64,000 nt of DNA from Cereibacter sphaeroides (GTDB lineage Bacteria > Pseudomonadota > Alphaproteobacteria > Rhodobacterales > Rhodobacteraceae), in assembly GCA_003243455.1 (NCBI GenBank), contig QFQS01000004.1:62001-126000 (forward strand), written 5' to 3'. A program made the position numbers and the translations under genes. This document shows, in pieces, positions 26,830-35,188 of the stretch. Numbering within the stretch: the first letter of the stretch is position 1; each line of letters starts with the position of its first letter. Below the pieces are notes generated by a model. That model worked only from the letters and a program-made list of their open reading frames with translations. It had not been told where the DNA came from and did not search any database.

Positions 26830-28315
26830 ACCGCTGCTCGCAATGTCCGGCATCCGCAAGACTTTCGGGTCGGTCAAAGCGCTTCGCGGTGTCGAGCTGA
26901 CAGTTTGGCCCGGCGAGATCCACGCGCTCATGGGCGAGAATGGCGCTGGCAAGTCGACTCTTATGAAAATTCTTGCTGGCGCCTTTCCGGCCGATCCGGG
27001 CGGTGAAATTCGGTTCAACGGAGCGCCTGTCTCGATCTCCGGTCCGGCAGCATCCCGCGAGCTTGGGATTGCGGTCATCTATCAGGAGCTGGCTCTCGCG
27101 CCGAACCTGACAGTCTATGAGAATGTCGCGCTGGGGCGCGAGGCGAAGCGTGGCATATTCGTAGATCGCGGGCAAATGCGGCGCGACTGTGCGGCGGTCC
27201 TGGACCGACTGGGGGCCACATTCACCCCCGAGACCAAGGTAAGCAGCCTGTCCATCGCCGAGCGGCAGATGGTTGAAATCGCGCGCGCCCTATCCGTCAA
27301 CGCGCGCGTTCTGGTGATGGATGAGCCGACGACGGCGCTATCCTCTCGTGAGACCGATCGGCTGTTCACTCTGATCCGCCAGCTTCGGGATGAGGGGATG
27401 GCGATCATCTACATCTCCCACCGAATGGCCGAGATCTATGAGCTGGCTGATCGCTGCTCTGTCCTACGCGATGGCAGCTATGTTGGCACGCTCACCCGTG
27501 ATGCCCTCAACTCAGAGACCCTTGTAAGAATGATGGTCGGTCGCGAACTGAGCGATTTCTATGAAAAACAGCACCGTTCTGACGGCGGCAAGGTCGTGCT
27601 GGAAGCGACCGGTCTGACTGACGGTCGCAAGTTGCATCCCTCAACGCTGACCCTGAAATCCGGAGAGGTCACGGCACTCGCCGGTCTTGTCGGGGCCGGG
27701 CGAACGGAACTTGCGCGGCTGATCGCCGGGGCAGATCGGGCATCTGCGGGCGAGGTAAGACTGAACGGCAAACCTGTCGCGCTGCGCAATCCGTCAAGCG
27801 CGATCAGCGCCGGGATCGTCTACTTGACCGAGGACCGCAAAGCCCAAGGCCTGTTCCTCGACATGTCGATCGAGGACAACGTCAATATCAATGTGATGGC
27901 GGCCGACGCTATTGCTGGCAGTATTCGCCGGCGCAATCGCGCGCAACAGCGCGCCGCGCAGGCAATCAGCGATCTGTCGATCCGTGCGCCGTCGGCTGCT
28001 GCCAGCGTGGGCAGCTTGTCGGGGGGGAACCAACAGAAAGTGCTCCTTGCCCGACTACTGGAGACGCGGCCGCAGGTTCTGATCCTGGATGAACCGACCC
28101 GCGGCGTAGATATCGGAGCAAAGTCCGATATTTACAAGCTGATCGACCGGCTGGCGACCGACGGAGCAGCTGTCCTGGTGATCTCGAGCGAGTTGCCCGA
28201 AGTCGTGGGGCTGGCGGACCGAGTGCTGGTGATGCGCGAAGGCGAAATCGCCGGGGAACTTACGGGCCGCGACATTACGCAAGAGGCGATCATCGCTATC
28301 GCCACGGCGGCCTGA
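26822..28315 (+). CDS. Ribose-type sugar ABC transporter ATP-binding protein, two domains
   Basis: A 497-residue duplicated ATPase of the RbsA/XylG type. The first domain has Walker A GENGAGKST, signature LSIAERQMVEIARAL and Walker B VLVMDEPTTALS. The second has a degenerate Walker A (GLVGAGRTEL), the signature LSGGNQQKVLLARLL and VLILDEPTRGVDIG, the usual pattern for this family, in which only one site hydrolyses efficiently. ATG at 26822 overlaps the kinase stop, indicating coupling. It drives the permease encoded 9 bp downstream. Confidence 0.95.
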   Translation: MSEPLLAMSGIRKTFGSVKALRGVELTVWPGEIHALMGENGAGKSTLMKILAGAFPADPGGEIRFNGAPVSISGPAASRELGIAVIYQELALAPNLTVYENVALGREAKRGIFVDRGQMRRDCAAVLDRLGATFTPETKVSSLSIAERQMVEIARALSVNARVLVMDEPTTALSSRETDRLFTLIRQLRDEGMAIIYISHRMAEIYELADRCSVLRDGSYVGTLTRDALNSETLVRMMVGRELSDFYEKQHRSDGGKVVLEATGLTDGRKLHPSTLTLKSGEVTALAGLVGAGRTELARLIAGADRASAGEVRLNGKPVALRNPSSAISAGIVYLTEDRKAQGLFLDMSIEDNVNINVMAADAIAGSIRRRNRAQQRAAQAISDLSIRAPSAAASVGSLSGGNQQKVLLARLLETRPQVLILDEPTRGVDIGAKSDIYKLIDRLATDGAAVLVISSELPEVVGLADRVLVMREGEIAGELTGRDITQEAIIAIATAA

Positions 28316-28324
28316 CACGGGGGG

Positions 28325-29320
28325 ATGAGCATGCAAAAGACAGATATGACGCGAGAGCGTGCGGAAGCCGCCCGTCGAAGCCCTAAGGCGGCCTTGCGGG
28401 CGCTTGGGATGTTGCCGGTCCTTGTCCTGCTTTGTATCGCATTCTCGCTGGTGAACGGCCGTTTCGCCTCGCCCCAGAACCTGGTCATCGTGGCGCAGCA
28501 GGCGTCTATCAACCTTGTGCTCGCTTGCGGCATGACCTTCGTCATTCTTACCGGCGGGATCGATCTTTCCATCGGCTCGATCCTGGCGGCCTCGGCTATG
28601 GCGGCGCTGATCGTGTCGCTGGATCCGAATCTGATGTATCTGGCGATCCCGGCGGCGCTCTTGGTCGGGGCTGGCTTTGGCGTCATCAACGGCGCCTTGA
28701 TCACCGCCCTGCGCCTTCCCCCATTCATCGTTACGCTTGGTGCGTTGACCGCCATCCGCGGCGTGGCGCGACTGATGGGGAAGGACACGACTGTGTTCAA
28801 TTCTGACCTCTGGTACGCCGAGATCGGGAGCGGGAGTATTTTTGGGGTTCCCTGGCTCGTCCTGATCGCCCTGTCGATCGTTGTCCTGTCCTGGTTCGTG
28901 CTGCGCCGGACGGTGCTTGGCGTCTACATCTATGCCATTGGCGGCAATCCCGACGCGGCGCGCCTGTCTGGTATCAAGGTGAGCCTGGTCTTGATATTCG
29001 TCTACGCCACATCGGGCCTGTTGGCAGGCCTGGGCGGCGTGATGGCATCGGCACGCCTGTTCGCGGCGAATGGGCTGCAACTCGGCCAGGCGTATGAACT
29101 CGACGCTATCGCGGCGGTCATCCTTGGCGGTACGTCTTTTGTCGGCGGCATCGGCTCGATCTGGGGCACCCTGGTCGGCGCTCTCATCATCGCGGTGCTG
29201 TCGAACGGTCTGATCCTGTCAGGGGTGCCGGACGTATGGCAGTATATCATCAAGGGATTGATCATCATCGGCGCCGTGGCTCTGGACCGGTTCCGCATGG
29301 ATACCGGCGCGCGGACATAA
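28325..29320 (+). CDS. Ribose-type sugar ABC transporter permease
   Basis: A 331-residue polytopic membrane protein of the RbsC family with eight to ten hydrophobic segments from about residue 28 on. Family hallmarks are present: ACGMTFVILTGGIDLSIGSI near residues 62-81, GGNPDAARLSGIKV, and AYELDAIAAVILGGTSFVGG near the C terminus. It forms a homodimer that passes the sugar to the cytoplasm. It is the last gene of the operon; 178 bp later an IS1182 element begins, so any further gene of the operon may have been displaced. Confidence 0.95.
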   Translation: MSMQKTDMTRERAEAARRSPKAALRALGMLPVLVLLCIAFSLVNGRFASPQNLVIVAQQASINLVLACGMTFVILTGGIDLSIGSILAASAMAALIVSLDPNLMYLAIPAALLVGAGFGVINGALITALRLPPFIVTLGALTAIRGVARLMGKDTTVFNSDLWYAEIGSGSIFGVPWLVLIALSIVVLSWFVLRRTVLGVYIYAIGGNPDAARLSGIKVSLVLIFVYATSGLLAGLGGVMASARLFAANGLQLGQAYELDAIAAVILGGTSFVGGIGSIWGTLVGALIIAVLSNGLILSGVPDVWQYIIKGLIIIGAVALDRFRMDTGART

Positions 29321-29498
29321 AAGTATCAAAGCCATTTCGCACCTTCGGCGGGATCGGACTTGAGCTTGCATAGCTTGCTGCGAGCACATTCTTGGCAAGG
29401 CGATGCCAACGGAAGCATTCGATAGAAACCTGGCGCTCAGCAGATTGACTCAGCTTGCTTAGCCGCAACGGCGGCCATCATGATGGATGGTAGCTAAG

Positions 29499-29520
29499 GG
29501 CCTATTCTGTTGAAAAACCC
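29499..29520 (+). repeat. IS1182 terminal inverted repeat, left
   Basis: GGCCTATTCTGTTGAAAAAC and two more bases. Its partner is at 31026-31047; differences are single-base transitions. Confidence 0.8.
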
Positions 29521-29578
29521 GACCCGTCGGCCGCATCGACCTTTGTCAAAAGTCTGAGGTCCGTGCGGTTGTGTCTGC

Positions 29579-30964
29579 TCAGCAGACGATTTGCGGGGCG
29601 GGAAGGAGCTTTGCGAGCTTCCGGAGGTTCTGGGCGGTTGCTGCGAGGTGGAATTCATCGCGCGCGCCATTCGGCCCCCGCAATCGGAGACGGCTGAGGC
29701 CCAGGATGCGCTTCAGATGTGCGAACAGCATCTCCACCTTCTTCCTCAGCTTGCAGGAGATGGCGTAGTCTGGGGTCCGAGCGATTGCGCGTGCCCGATC
29801 CCGGGATGGCTCGAAGATCGACCGGAGGATCTTGCGCGAGGGCTCCTTGGGGCAGCAGCGTGCTTTCAGTTCGCAGGCATCGCAATCGGTCTTGCTGGCC
29901 CCGTAGCGGAGCATGCCATCCTCGTCCGGCTTCTTCTCCCGGGGGCTCGTGAAGGTCCGGCGGCTTTGCTTCAGATCCCTGCCGCCCGGGCAGGTGTAGA
30001 CGTCGTTCTCGGCATCATATGTGAAGTCGGCGCGTTCGAACGTTCCGTCCCTGCGCCCCGACTTGTCAAAAACCGGAATATGGGGCGCAATGCCGCGTCG
30101 CTGATCCAGCCAGTCGAGCATGACGCCGGTGCCATAGGCGGTGTCGGCGATCAGCCGGTCCGGCAGAAGGTTGAAGGTATCCTTCACCCTATCAATCATG
30201 GTCCGCACCGCTGTGACTTCGGCTTGGCGGATCGAGCGGGTGGCCTCCACGTCGAGGATCACGCCATTATCGGTATCGATCAGATAGTTGGTGGAATAGG
30301 CAAAGTAGGCCGGACCTCCCCGAGCCCCGGTCCATTGCGACGCCGGATCGGAATGCGAGGTGAACTTCGGCTCCACCGGGCTGGCTGCGCCGAAGGCCGC
30401 ATCATCGAGCGTGGCCAGGTATTCCTTGACAGCCCGAGGCGCGTCTTCGGGATTGATCCTGTCAGCCTGCCAGTTCGACTTTGGTGTCGAGTTCTGCCGG
30501 TTCGCGTCAGCCTGAATGATGCTGGCATCAGCGGCGAGGCGTTGGCCGCTCGCCAATCCCTCCGTGAGACACCGCACCACCACGGTCTCGAACAGCTGCC
30601 GCAAGAGGTCGCTGTCGCGGAAACGGCCATGCCGGTTCTTGGAGAAGGTCGAATGATCTGGCACCGGGGCAGCCAAATCGAGACGGCAGAACCATCGGTA
30701 AGCAAGGTTGAGATGGACCTCTTCGCAGAGACGGCGCTCGGACCGAATGCCCATGATGTAGCCGACCAGCAGCATCCGGATCATCAGCTCCGGATCAACC
30801 GAAGGGCGTCCGGTGGTGCTATAGAAAGCTGTCAGACGCCGCCGGATGCCTGCCAGGTCGACGAATTGATCCACCGATCGGAGCATGTGGTCAGACGGGA
30901 CATGCGCTTCGATGGAGAACTCGTAGAACAGAGCGCCTTGTGCTGCCTGCCGGGATCCCATCAT
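29579..30964 (-). CDS. IS1182-family DDE transposase
   Basis: A 461-residue transposase. It opens with the family start (MMGSRQAAQGALFYEFSIE) and HVPSDHMLRSVDQFVDL, then the helix region with PSVDPELMIRMLLVGYIMG. Catalytic acids are seen in LAADASIIQADA, in DRLIADTAYGTG and in KKVEMLFAHLKRILGLSR. Cys pairs (CDACELKARCCP) form the usual zinc-knuckle-like insert. Length is normal and no lesion is seen, so it is probably active. A long open frame on the opposite strand is only its shadow. Confidence 0.95.
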   Translation of the reverse strand: MMGSRQAAQGALFYEFSIEAHVPSDHMLRSVDQFVDLAGIRRRLTAFYSTTGRPSVDPELMIRMLLVGYIMGIRSERRLCEEVHLNLAYRWFCRLDLAAPVPDHSTFSKNRHGRFRDSDLLRQLFETVVVRCLTEGLASGQRLAADASIIQADANRQNSTPKSNWQADRINPEDAPRAVKEYLATLDDAAFGAASPVEPKFTSHSDPASQWTGARGGPAYFAYSTNYLIDTDNGVILDVEATRSIRQAEVTAVRTMIDRVKDTFNLLPDRLIADTAYGTGVMLDWLDQRRGIAPHIPVFDKSGRRDGTFERADFTYDAENDVYTCPGGRDLKQSRRTFTSPREKKPDEDGMLRYGASKTDCDACELKARCCPKEPSRKILRSIFEPSRDRARAIARTPDYAISCKLRKKVEMLFAHLKRILGLSRLRLRGPNGARDEFHLAATAQNLRKLAKLLPAPQIVC

Positions 30965-31025
30965 CGCCGCTCACCTCCGCCTGCCGCAGCGAAATTGAAT
31001 CAGCCGTCAGCCCTTCAGGCAAGCC

Positions 31026-31047
31026 GAGTTTTTCAACGGAATAGACC
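31026..31047 (-). repeat. IS1182 terminal inverted repeat, right
   Basis: GAGTTTTTCAACGGAATAGA plus two bases; reverse complement of the left repeat with a few mismatches. Confidence 0.8.
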
Positions 31048-31251
31048 GAAAGCGGAAGCTCGGCGGTGGCCCACCACAAACCGACGAGGAACTTTATGGA
31101 ATGCAAGTATTCGAAGGAACTTAATTGGATTTCAGGCCCATAGCCACGGGTTATCACAAGGAACGATAGTTGGCTTCAGAGAATGATTTCGTTAGGGCAA
31201 GGGGCGGAGAGAATGGGTCTGACGTCGAACCTTCTCCACCTATAGGCTGAG

Positions 31252-31590
31252 CTACAATAGCTCCCGTAGCTTCCGAGTGATCTCGGTCAAATCGTAAGGC
31301 TTGCTCACCACCGGCACTGTGGCCAGGTGCGCCGGCAGACCTAGCCCCGCGCCGTATCCCGTCGCGAACACAAAAGGGATGCCACGAGCATGCAGCGCAT
31401 CGGCAACGGGCATCGACGTCTCGTTGCCGAGATTGACGTCCAGAATGGCCAAATCCGGTGGGCTCCGTTCAATGATCGACAGCGCAGTCGCGACATTGGG
31501 CGCGGCTCCGATGACATCGAAGCCTCGATCCTGGAGATCGCCCTCAAGCGAGAGCGCGATAACTCTGACTGAATGTCGATGTTCCCAATC
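31252..31590 (-). pseudogene. Response regulator receiver domain missing its start
   Basis: The minus-strand frame, open from 31590 to 31252, gives VIALSLEGDLQDRGFDVIGA, DLAILDVNLGNETSMPVADA, FVFATGYGAG and VPVVSKPYDLTEITRKLREL. The phospho-acceptor Asp (ILDVNLG) and the conserved Lys (SKP) are present, but the acidic pocket (VEDE-type) that should precede IALSLEGDL is missing and no ATG or GTG exists in frame. An EcfG promoter for the opposite strand begins just outside. It appears to be a decapitated single-domain receiver such as those found with HWE/HisKA_2 kinases. A TTG start at 31452 would give only a third of the fold. Confidence 0.7.
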
Positions 31591-31623
31591 CTATGAGGGG
31601 TGGCCAAACTACACCAAGCAATC

Positions 31624-31648
31624 GGAACCACGTGCGCTCCGTTCCGTT
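31624..31648 (+). promoter_or_regulatory. Sigma-EcfG promoter before the PRC-barrel-like gene
   Basis: GGAAC (31624-31628), 16 bp, CGTT (31645-31648): exact consensus. It lies 17 bp before ATG 31666, which rules out the longer upstream GTG start at 31600 for transcripts from this promoter. Confidence 0.8.
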
Positions 31649-31665
31649 TCGTCTTTGAAACTAGG

Positions 31666-31968
31666 ATGGAGCGCGCCGTGGACCACGCAGCACTGACGTC
31701 GCCGGATAGGCTGCTGGAATATCTCGTTGGATTGCCGGTGCAGGACGCTGATGGACGCGCGGTCGGCCGGGTCTTAGAGGTGATTGGCTTTGATGACACC
31801 GCTGAGGTAATCGTGCAACTCGCAGGGCTGCTTGGTATTAAATCCAAGCTCGTAGCGATGAGGCGGGTAGATTTTGTTGTTTCCCGCGATGAAGCCGGCA
31901 ACTCCACCGTGACCGCGAAAGCGCCGAAAGAGACCTTAATGGAACTGCCAGAGCACGTCGCCTCGTAG
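31666..31968 (+). CDS. PRC-barrel-like small stress protein
   Basis: A 100-residue protein with the pattern LLEYLVGLPVQDADGRAVGR, VLEVIGFDDTAEVIVQLAGL and LGIKSKLVAMRRVDFVVSRD, which fits a PRC-barrel: a strand with a D/G turn, then a hydrophobic strand and a GIGxK-like loop. ATG 31666 is chosen because the EcfG promoter immediately precedes it. Such proteins are small beta barrels of unclear molecular role in stress responses. It resembles the broken copy near 15 kb (GGFLRIGAKPVAL against GLLGIKSKLVAM). Confidence 0.65.
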   Translation: MERAVDHAALTSPDRLLEYLVGLPVQDADGRAVGRVLEVIGFDDTAEVIVQLAGLLGIKSKLVAMRRVDFVVSRDEAGNSTVTAKAPKETLMELPEHVAS

Positions 31969-32036
31969 AATATTCTAGGTGCAGTTTCCGTCGCCTCCTC
32001 AGAAAACGCTCGTGGCTTTCTTGAGCCGATGCAAGA

Positions 32037-32453
32037 TCACCCCGCATGCCTACGGCAGTCCAGAAGATACAGTTGATTGGCCCAATGGTCCGCTTCCTCT
32101 CTGAGGGGCGTCAGGTCCATGGTCCTTCTCTTACGTTTGCCATCGGGATTTCGGCGCGCGGCGATAACTTTGGCGCGCAGGGCAACAAGCGCGATGCGAT
32201 TGTGCTCTATCAAGTCGAGCGCCGCCTGTTCCTCGCTGGGCGAAACGTTCAAGGCTGTGCTTCCGAGGTACTCTTCTCTGAGGTAGCCCGTCTCTTCGAT
32301 CAGATCGTCCAGTCGCGAAACCAGCCACTGATCCTGGTAACTGACACCTGAGGCATGGCGCAGTTGGCCGCGGCTTGCCGCTGTGACGACAATGGCTGTC
32401 ACCATCAGCGTGAGACTGGCAACAACGGCGAGATCGAGAAAGCTTTCGTCCAT
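32037..32453 (-). CDS. Hypothetical single-pass membrane protein
   Basis: A 138-residue protein with one membrane segment near residues 5-27 (FLDLAVVASLTLMVTAIVVT) followed by a charged cytoplasmic part (LVSRLDDLIEETGYLREEYL, EEQAALDLIEHNRIALVALR) that looks helical and may coil. GGAGAAG precedes the ATG. I do not recognise a family. It is divergent from a group of small stress-type membrane proteins, so a role in envelope stress is possible but unproven. Confidence 0.65.
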   Translation of the reverse strand: MDESFLDLAVVASLTLMVTAIVVTAASRGQLRHASGVSYQDQWLVSRLDDLIEETGYLREEYLGSTALNVSPSEEQAALDLIEHNRIALVALRAKVIAARRNPDGKRKRRTMDLTPLREEADHWANQLYLLDCRRHAG

Positions 32454-32584
32454 GGAACTTCTCCGAACTAAACCAGTATTCGAGAGCCGGTTAACGTCTG
32501 GCGACTAGCTATCTAATTTGCGAAATCGACTTTTTGTTCCGGCCGTTTAATTCGCTCACGGCGCCCGCGCTCATGCTCCCTCGC

Positions 32585-32609
32585 GGAACTGTGCCAGCGC
32601 TTTGCAGTT
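32585..32609 (+). promoter_or_regulatory. EcfG-like promoter, variant -10
   Basis: GGAAC (32585-32589), 16 bp, AGTT (32606-32609). One base from consensus, 46 bp before the start of the 24-residue membrane peptide. Confidence 0.45.
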
Positions 32610-32654
32610 ACTTACCCGGGGCGCGCAATTCGCGCGCTCGCGGGAGGTATCGCA

Positions 32655-32729
32655 ATGAACAGCATCATCTATCTTGTCGGGCTTGTTGTGGTGGTCATGG
32701 CCATCCTTTCCCTCGTCGGCCTTCGCTGA
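32655..32729 (+). CDS. 24-residue single-pass membrane peptide
   Basis: ATG at 32655 after a good GGGAGGT, encoding a peptide that is almost entirely one hydrophobic helix (MNSIIYLVGLVVVVMAILSL and four more residues) and ends at TGA 32727-32729. Short peptides of this kind recur in alphaproteobacterial stress clusters. It is too short for ordinary gene finders. The next gene begins 19 bp later, so they may be co-transcribed. Its function is unknown; it could modulate a membrane partner. Confidence 0.7.
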   Translation: MNSIIYLVGLVVVVMAILSLVGLR

Positions 32730-32748
32730 GTCTGGGGAGCTATTAGTC

Positions 32749-33723
32749 ATGGAACGAACTGAGGACATCACCCTTAACCCAGATCCGGCGGCACTGGCGG
32801 ATCGCTCATATGTCGATTGGCCAGCGGTACTTGCTGGGGCGGTCGTCGCCACGGCTATCGCAGCCCTGTTTGCCGCATTCGGAGGGGGCCTCGGGCTATC
32901 AACCATCTCGGCGGAGCCTGGCGAAGGATCATTCAACTTTGCGATCATTTTGAGCGCCATTTGGACAGTCGCAACGATCGTCGCGAGCTACATGGCAGGC
33001 GGCTACATTGCCGGACGCATGCGCCGACGCGCTGAACGGGCCACTTCGGACGAAGTGACCGTGCGTGATGGCATAAATGGCCTCGTGGTGTGGGGCCTCG
33101 GTACCATTGTCGGTGCGCTTCTGATCGCAAACACCATCGCCGCGACAGCATCCGCTGTCGGGTCAGCTGCCACTGCCGCTGGTTCTGCGGTTGGCTCAGC
33201 CATTGAAGCGGCGGGTACGGCCGCAGGGGGCGCATTGCAGAGCTCGGGTGTCAACGCTCAAGCTGGTGCGGCTCTCAATCCGGTGGAATACCTCAACGAC
33301 ACACTTCTACGTCCAAGTACAGTTGATCCGCTGAACGCAGATCGCAGCGCTGTGGCGGCTCAAACAGCGTCCATTCTTGCCAACGTGATGGCCACCGGCG
33401 AGATTTCCGATCCAGAGCGGCAGTACCTTGTAAGCGCCACGCAAGCTCAAACGAACCTGAGCGCCGCTGAAGCAAATGCGCGCGTCGATCAGGCAGTTAA
33501 GGCCACGCAAGACGCCAAAGCTGAGGTAGACCGCGTTGCCCAGGAAGCAAAGGATCTGGCGATCAAGGCCGCCGAAACGGCCCGCATCAGCGCAGTTCTG
33601 ACAGGGTTTATGCTGGCTGCTGCGGGATTGGTTGCTGCCGCTGCAGCCTATATCGGTGCTGTTCGCGGTGGTCGTCATCGTGACGAAGGCAGAGTGTTTG
33701 GCGGGTTTGCATACCGCGGATAA
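32749..33723 (+). CDS. Hypothetical multi-pass membrane protein with Ala-rich helical domain
   Basis: A 324-residue protein. ATG at 32749 is chosen because GGGGAGC lies before it and it gives a sensible acidic N terminus. Hydrophobic segments are near residues 24-45 (VLAGAVVATAIAALFAAFGG), 65-87, 112-130 and 290-312. Between the third and fourth lies an Ala-rich region with heptad-like repeats (ARVDQAVKATQDAKAEVDRV), likely a long amphipathic helix. I do not recognise a named family. It follows the 24-residue peptide in what looks like a stress operon and is followed by a hairpin. Confidence 0.7.
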   Translation: MERTEDITLNPDPAALADRSYVDWPAVLAGAVVATAIAALFAAFGGGLGLSTISAEPGEGSFNFAIILSAIWTVATIVASYMAGGYIAGRMRRRAERATSDEVTVRDGINGLVVWGLGTIVGALLIANTIAATASAVGSAATAAGSAVGSAIEAAGTAAGGALQSSGVNAQAGAALNPVEYLNDTLLRPSTVDPLNADRSAVAAQTASILANVMATGEISDPERQYLVSATQAQTNLSAAEANARVDQAVKATQDAKAEVDRVAQEAKDLAIKAAETARISAVLTGFMLAAAGLVAAAAAYIGAVRGGRHRDEGRVFGGFAYRG

Positions 33724-33728
33724 TCTTC

Positions 33729-33754
33729 GAGCCGAGCTGCAAATGGCTCGGCTC
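33729..33754 (+). terminator. Hairpin after the membrane protein gene
   Basis: GAGCCGAGC (33729-33737) pairs with GCTCGGCTC (33746-33754), a 9-bp stem with a short loop. There is no T-run, so it may protect the 3' end rather than terminate by itself. Confidence 0.4.
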
Positions 33755-33849
33755 CCCAAACTTGCAGTCGCTTGCGAAGTGTTTCCGTAGCACCTACACC
33801 CTGTGAAAAGACTTGGCTGCGCGTGACCCGCGCAAAGGGAACGCCGGCG

Positions 33850-35175
33850 ATGGAAAGTGCGCGCAGTGTAGTCGGTTCGGCGATCGGCTTACTCTCGGTC
33901 GCTTTTCTGGTGCTCCTCTTCATCGTCGGTCTCACTTTCTGGCTAGGAGAGCGTGCGCGCTCCAGCTTTGATATGACCACCCACGCTCGCGACATCCGGA
34001 TCGCTGCTGTGGGGCTAAGAACTTCTCTTCAAGCTGCAGAGTCCAGCCAGCGTGGATATCTCGTCACGGGCAACGAAGTCTACTTGGCGCCATTTTCGAC
34101 TGCAAAGGCCGAAGCTCTACGATTACTGCCGGAACTTTCGCAGCGGTTACCTCCGGAATCGAAACCCGCACTGGACCGACTGGTAGTGCTCGTCGACCAG
34201 AAAGTCAGCGAGATGGACCAGACCATCGAGCTTAAGCGCCAGCGGCAGGACGAGGAGCTGAAGGCGCTGCTTCGCTCCAATCGCGGCAAGGCCCTGATGG
34301 ACGAAGCCAACGTCTTTCTATCTGCCTTTATTCGTTCGGCTGACAACCTCGTTGCTGAAGAAGTGGTAAGTCAACGAGAGGGGTTCGACCTGTTGCGGAC
34401 TGCAACGCTCGCTGCTGCGCTGCTGATCCTGTTCCTGACGGTGTTGGTTGTCCGCTTGATTGCGCGCTTCATTTCCGACCTCAACCGATCAAGAGCGGAG
34501 ACCAGCGCGCTAAACACGCATCTCGAAAAACGCGTGGCGGAGCGGACAGAACAACTTTCGCAATCCCGGGATCGCGCTGAAATGCTCCTGGCGGAAGTCA
34601 ATCATCGCGTGGCAAACAGTTTGGCGATGGTCGCTTCTCTGGTTGGCCTACAGTCCAGAGGCGCTGTGAGCGAGGAAACGAAGGAATTGTTGGCCGAGAC
34701 GCAGCGCCGCATAAGCGCGGTGTCGCTGGTCCACAAGAAGCTCTACACGTCGAACGATGTCAGGGTGGTTTCGCTGGACGAATACCTGCCCAGCCTTCTC
34801 GATCAGCTCGAGCTGTCGCTGCGACAGGACGGCCATGGCGCTGCGTTGCGTCAGGTTATCGAGCCGATGAAGCTGCCGACTGACCAAAGCGTTAGCCTGG
34901 GCATCATCGCGACAGAATGGGTCACCAACGCGTTCAAGTATGCTTATCCCGATGGTTCTGGCGAAATCCGCGTAAAACTCAGGAGCGGCCAAGGGGGGGC
35001 CGCGGAACTCGTCGTTGAAGATGACGGCATTGGTCGTTCCGAGGCGGAAGTGGTGCGCGGCACGGGATTAGGAACAAAGCTTGTTACGGCGATGGCCGCA
35101 AGCCTTGGGGCAAAGGTGGAATACGCGTCACGAAATCCTGGCACCGCAGCACGCCTCATTCTTCCACTGCATTGA
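33850..35175 (+). CDS. CHASE3-HisKA_2/HWE sensor histidine kinase
   Basis: A 441-residue membrane sensor kinase. TM1 is at residues 11-31 and TM2 at about 185-205. The periplasmic part between them has CHASE3 marks (LQAAESSQRGYLVTGNEVYL). A coiled stretch (ALNTHLEKRVAERTEQLSQS) leads to the phospho-acceptor helix LLAEVNHRVANSLAMVASLV with His252. The ATPase has its N-box in ATEWVTNAFKYAYPDG and its G-box in DDGIGRSEAEVVRGTGLG. This family includes kinases that signal to PhyR in the general stress response. The gene for a periplasmic binding protein follows 13 bp later, so the two probably form one sensing unit. ATG 33850 is preferred over a longer frame by an AAAGGGA site. Confidence 0.9.
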   Translation: MESARSVVGSAIGLLSVAFLVLLFIVGLTFWLGERARSSFDMTTHARDIRIAAVGLRTSLQAAESSQRGYLVTGNEVYLAPFSTAKAEALRLLPELSQRLPPESKPALDRLVVLVDQKVSEMDQTIELKRQRQDEELKALLRSNRGKALMDEANVFLSAFIRSADNLVAEEVVSQREGFDLLRTATLAAALLILFLTVLVVRLIARFISDLNRSRAETSALNTHLEKRVAERTEQLSQSRDRAEMLLAEVNHRVANSLAMVASLVGLQSRGAVSEETKELLAETQRRISAVSLVHKKLYTSNDVRVVSLDEYLPSLLDQLELSLRQDGHGAALRQVIEPMKLPTDQSVSLGIIATEWVTNAFKYAYPDGSGEIRVKLRSGQGGAAELVVEDDGIGRSEAEVVRGTGLGTKLVTAMAASLGAKVEYASRNPGTAARLILPLH

Positions 35176-35188
35176 GGACGCAAAGGAA

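Larger units (their letters stand above)
29499..31047 (-). mobile_element. IS1182-family insertion sequence, apparently complete
   Basis: A 1.55-kb element with one transposase gene on the minus strand, flanked by 22-bp imperfect inverted repeats (29499-29520 and 31026-31047; about 18 of 22 bases match). I could not identify a convincing target duplication. It separates the sugar operon from a truncated response regulator gene. Confidence 0.85.

Noticed and set aside
29591..31186. 531-codon plus-strand open frame
   Set aside because: Antisense of the IS1182 transposase.
31600..31968. GTG start giving a 122-residue protein
   Set aside because: It lies upstream of the exact EcfG promoter at 31624-31648, so ATG 31666 fits better.
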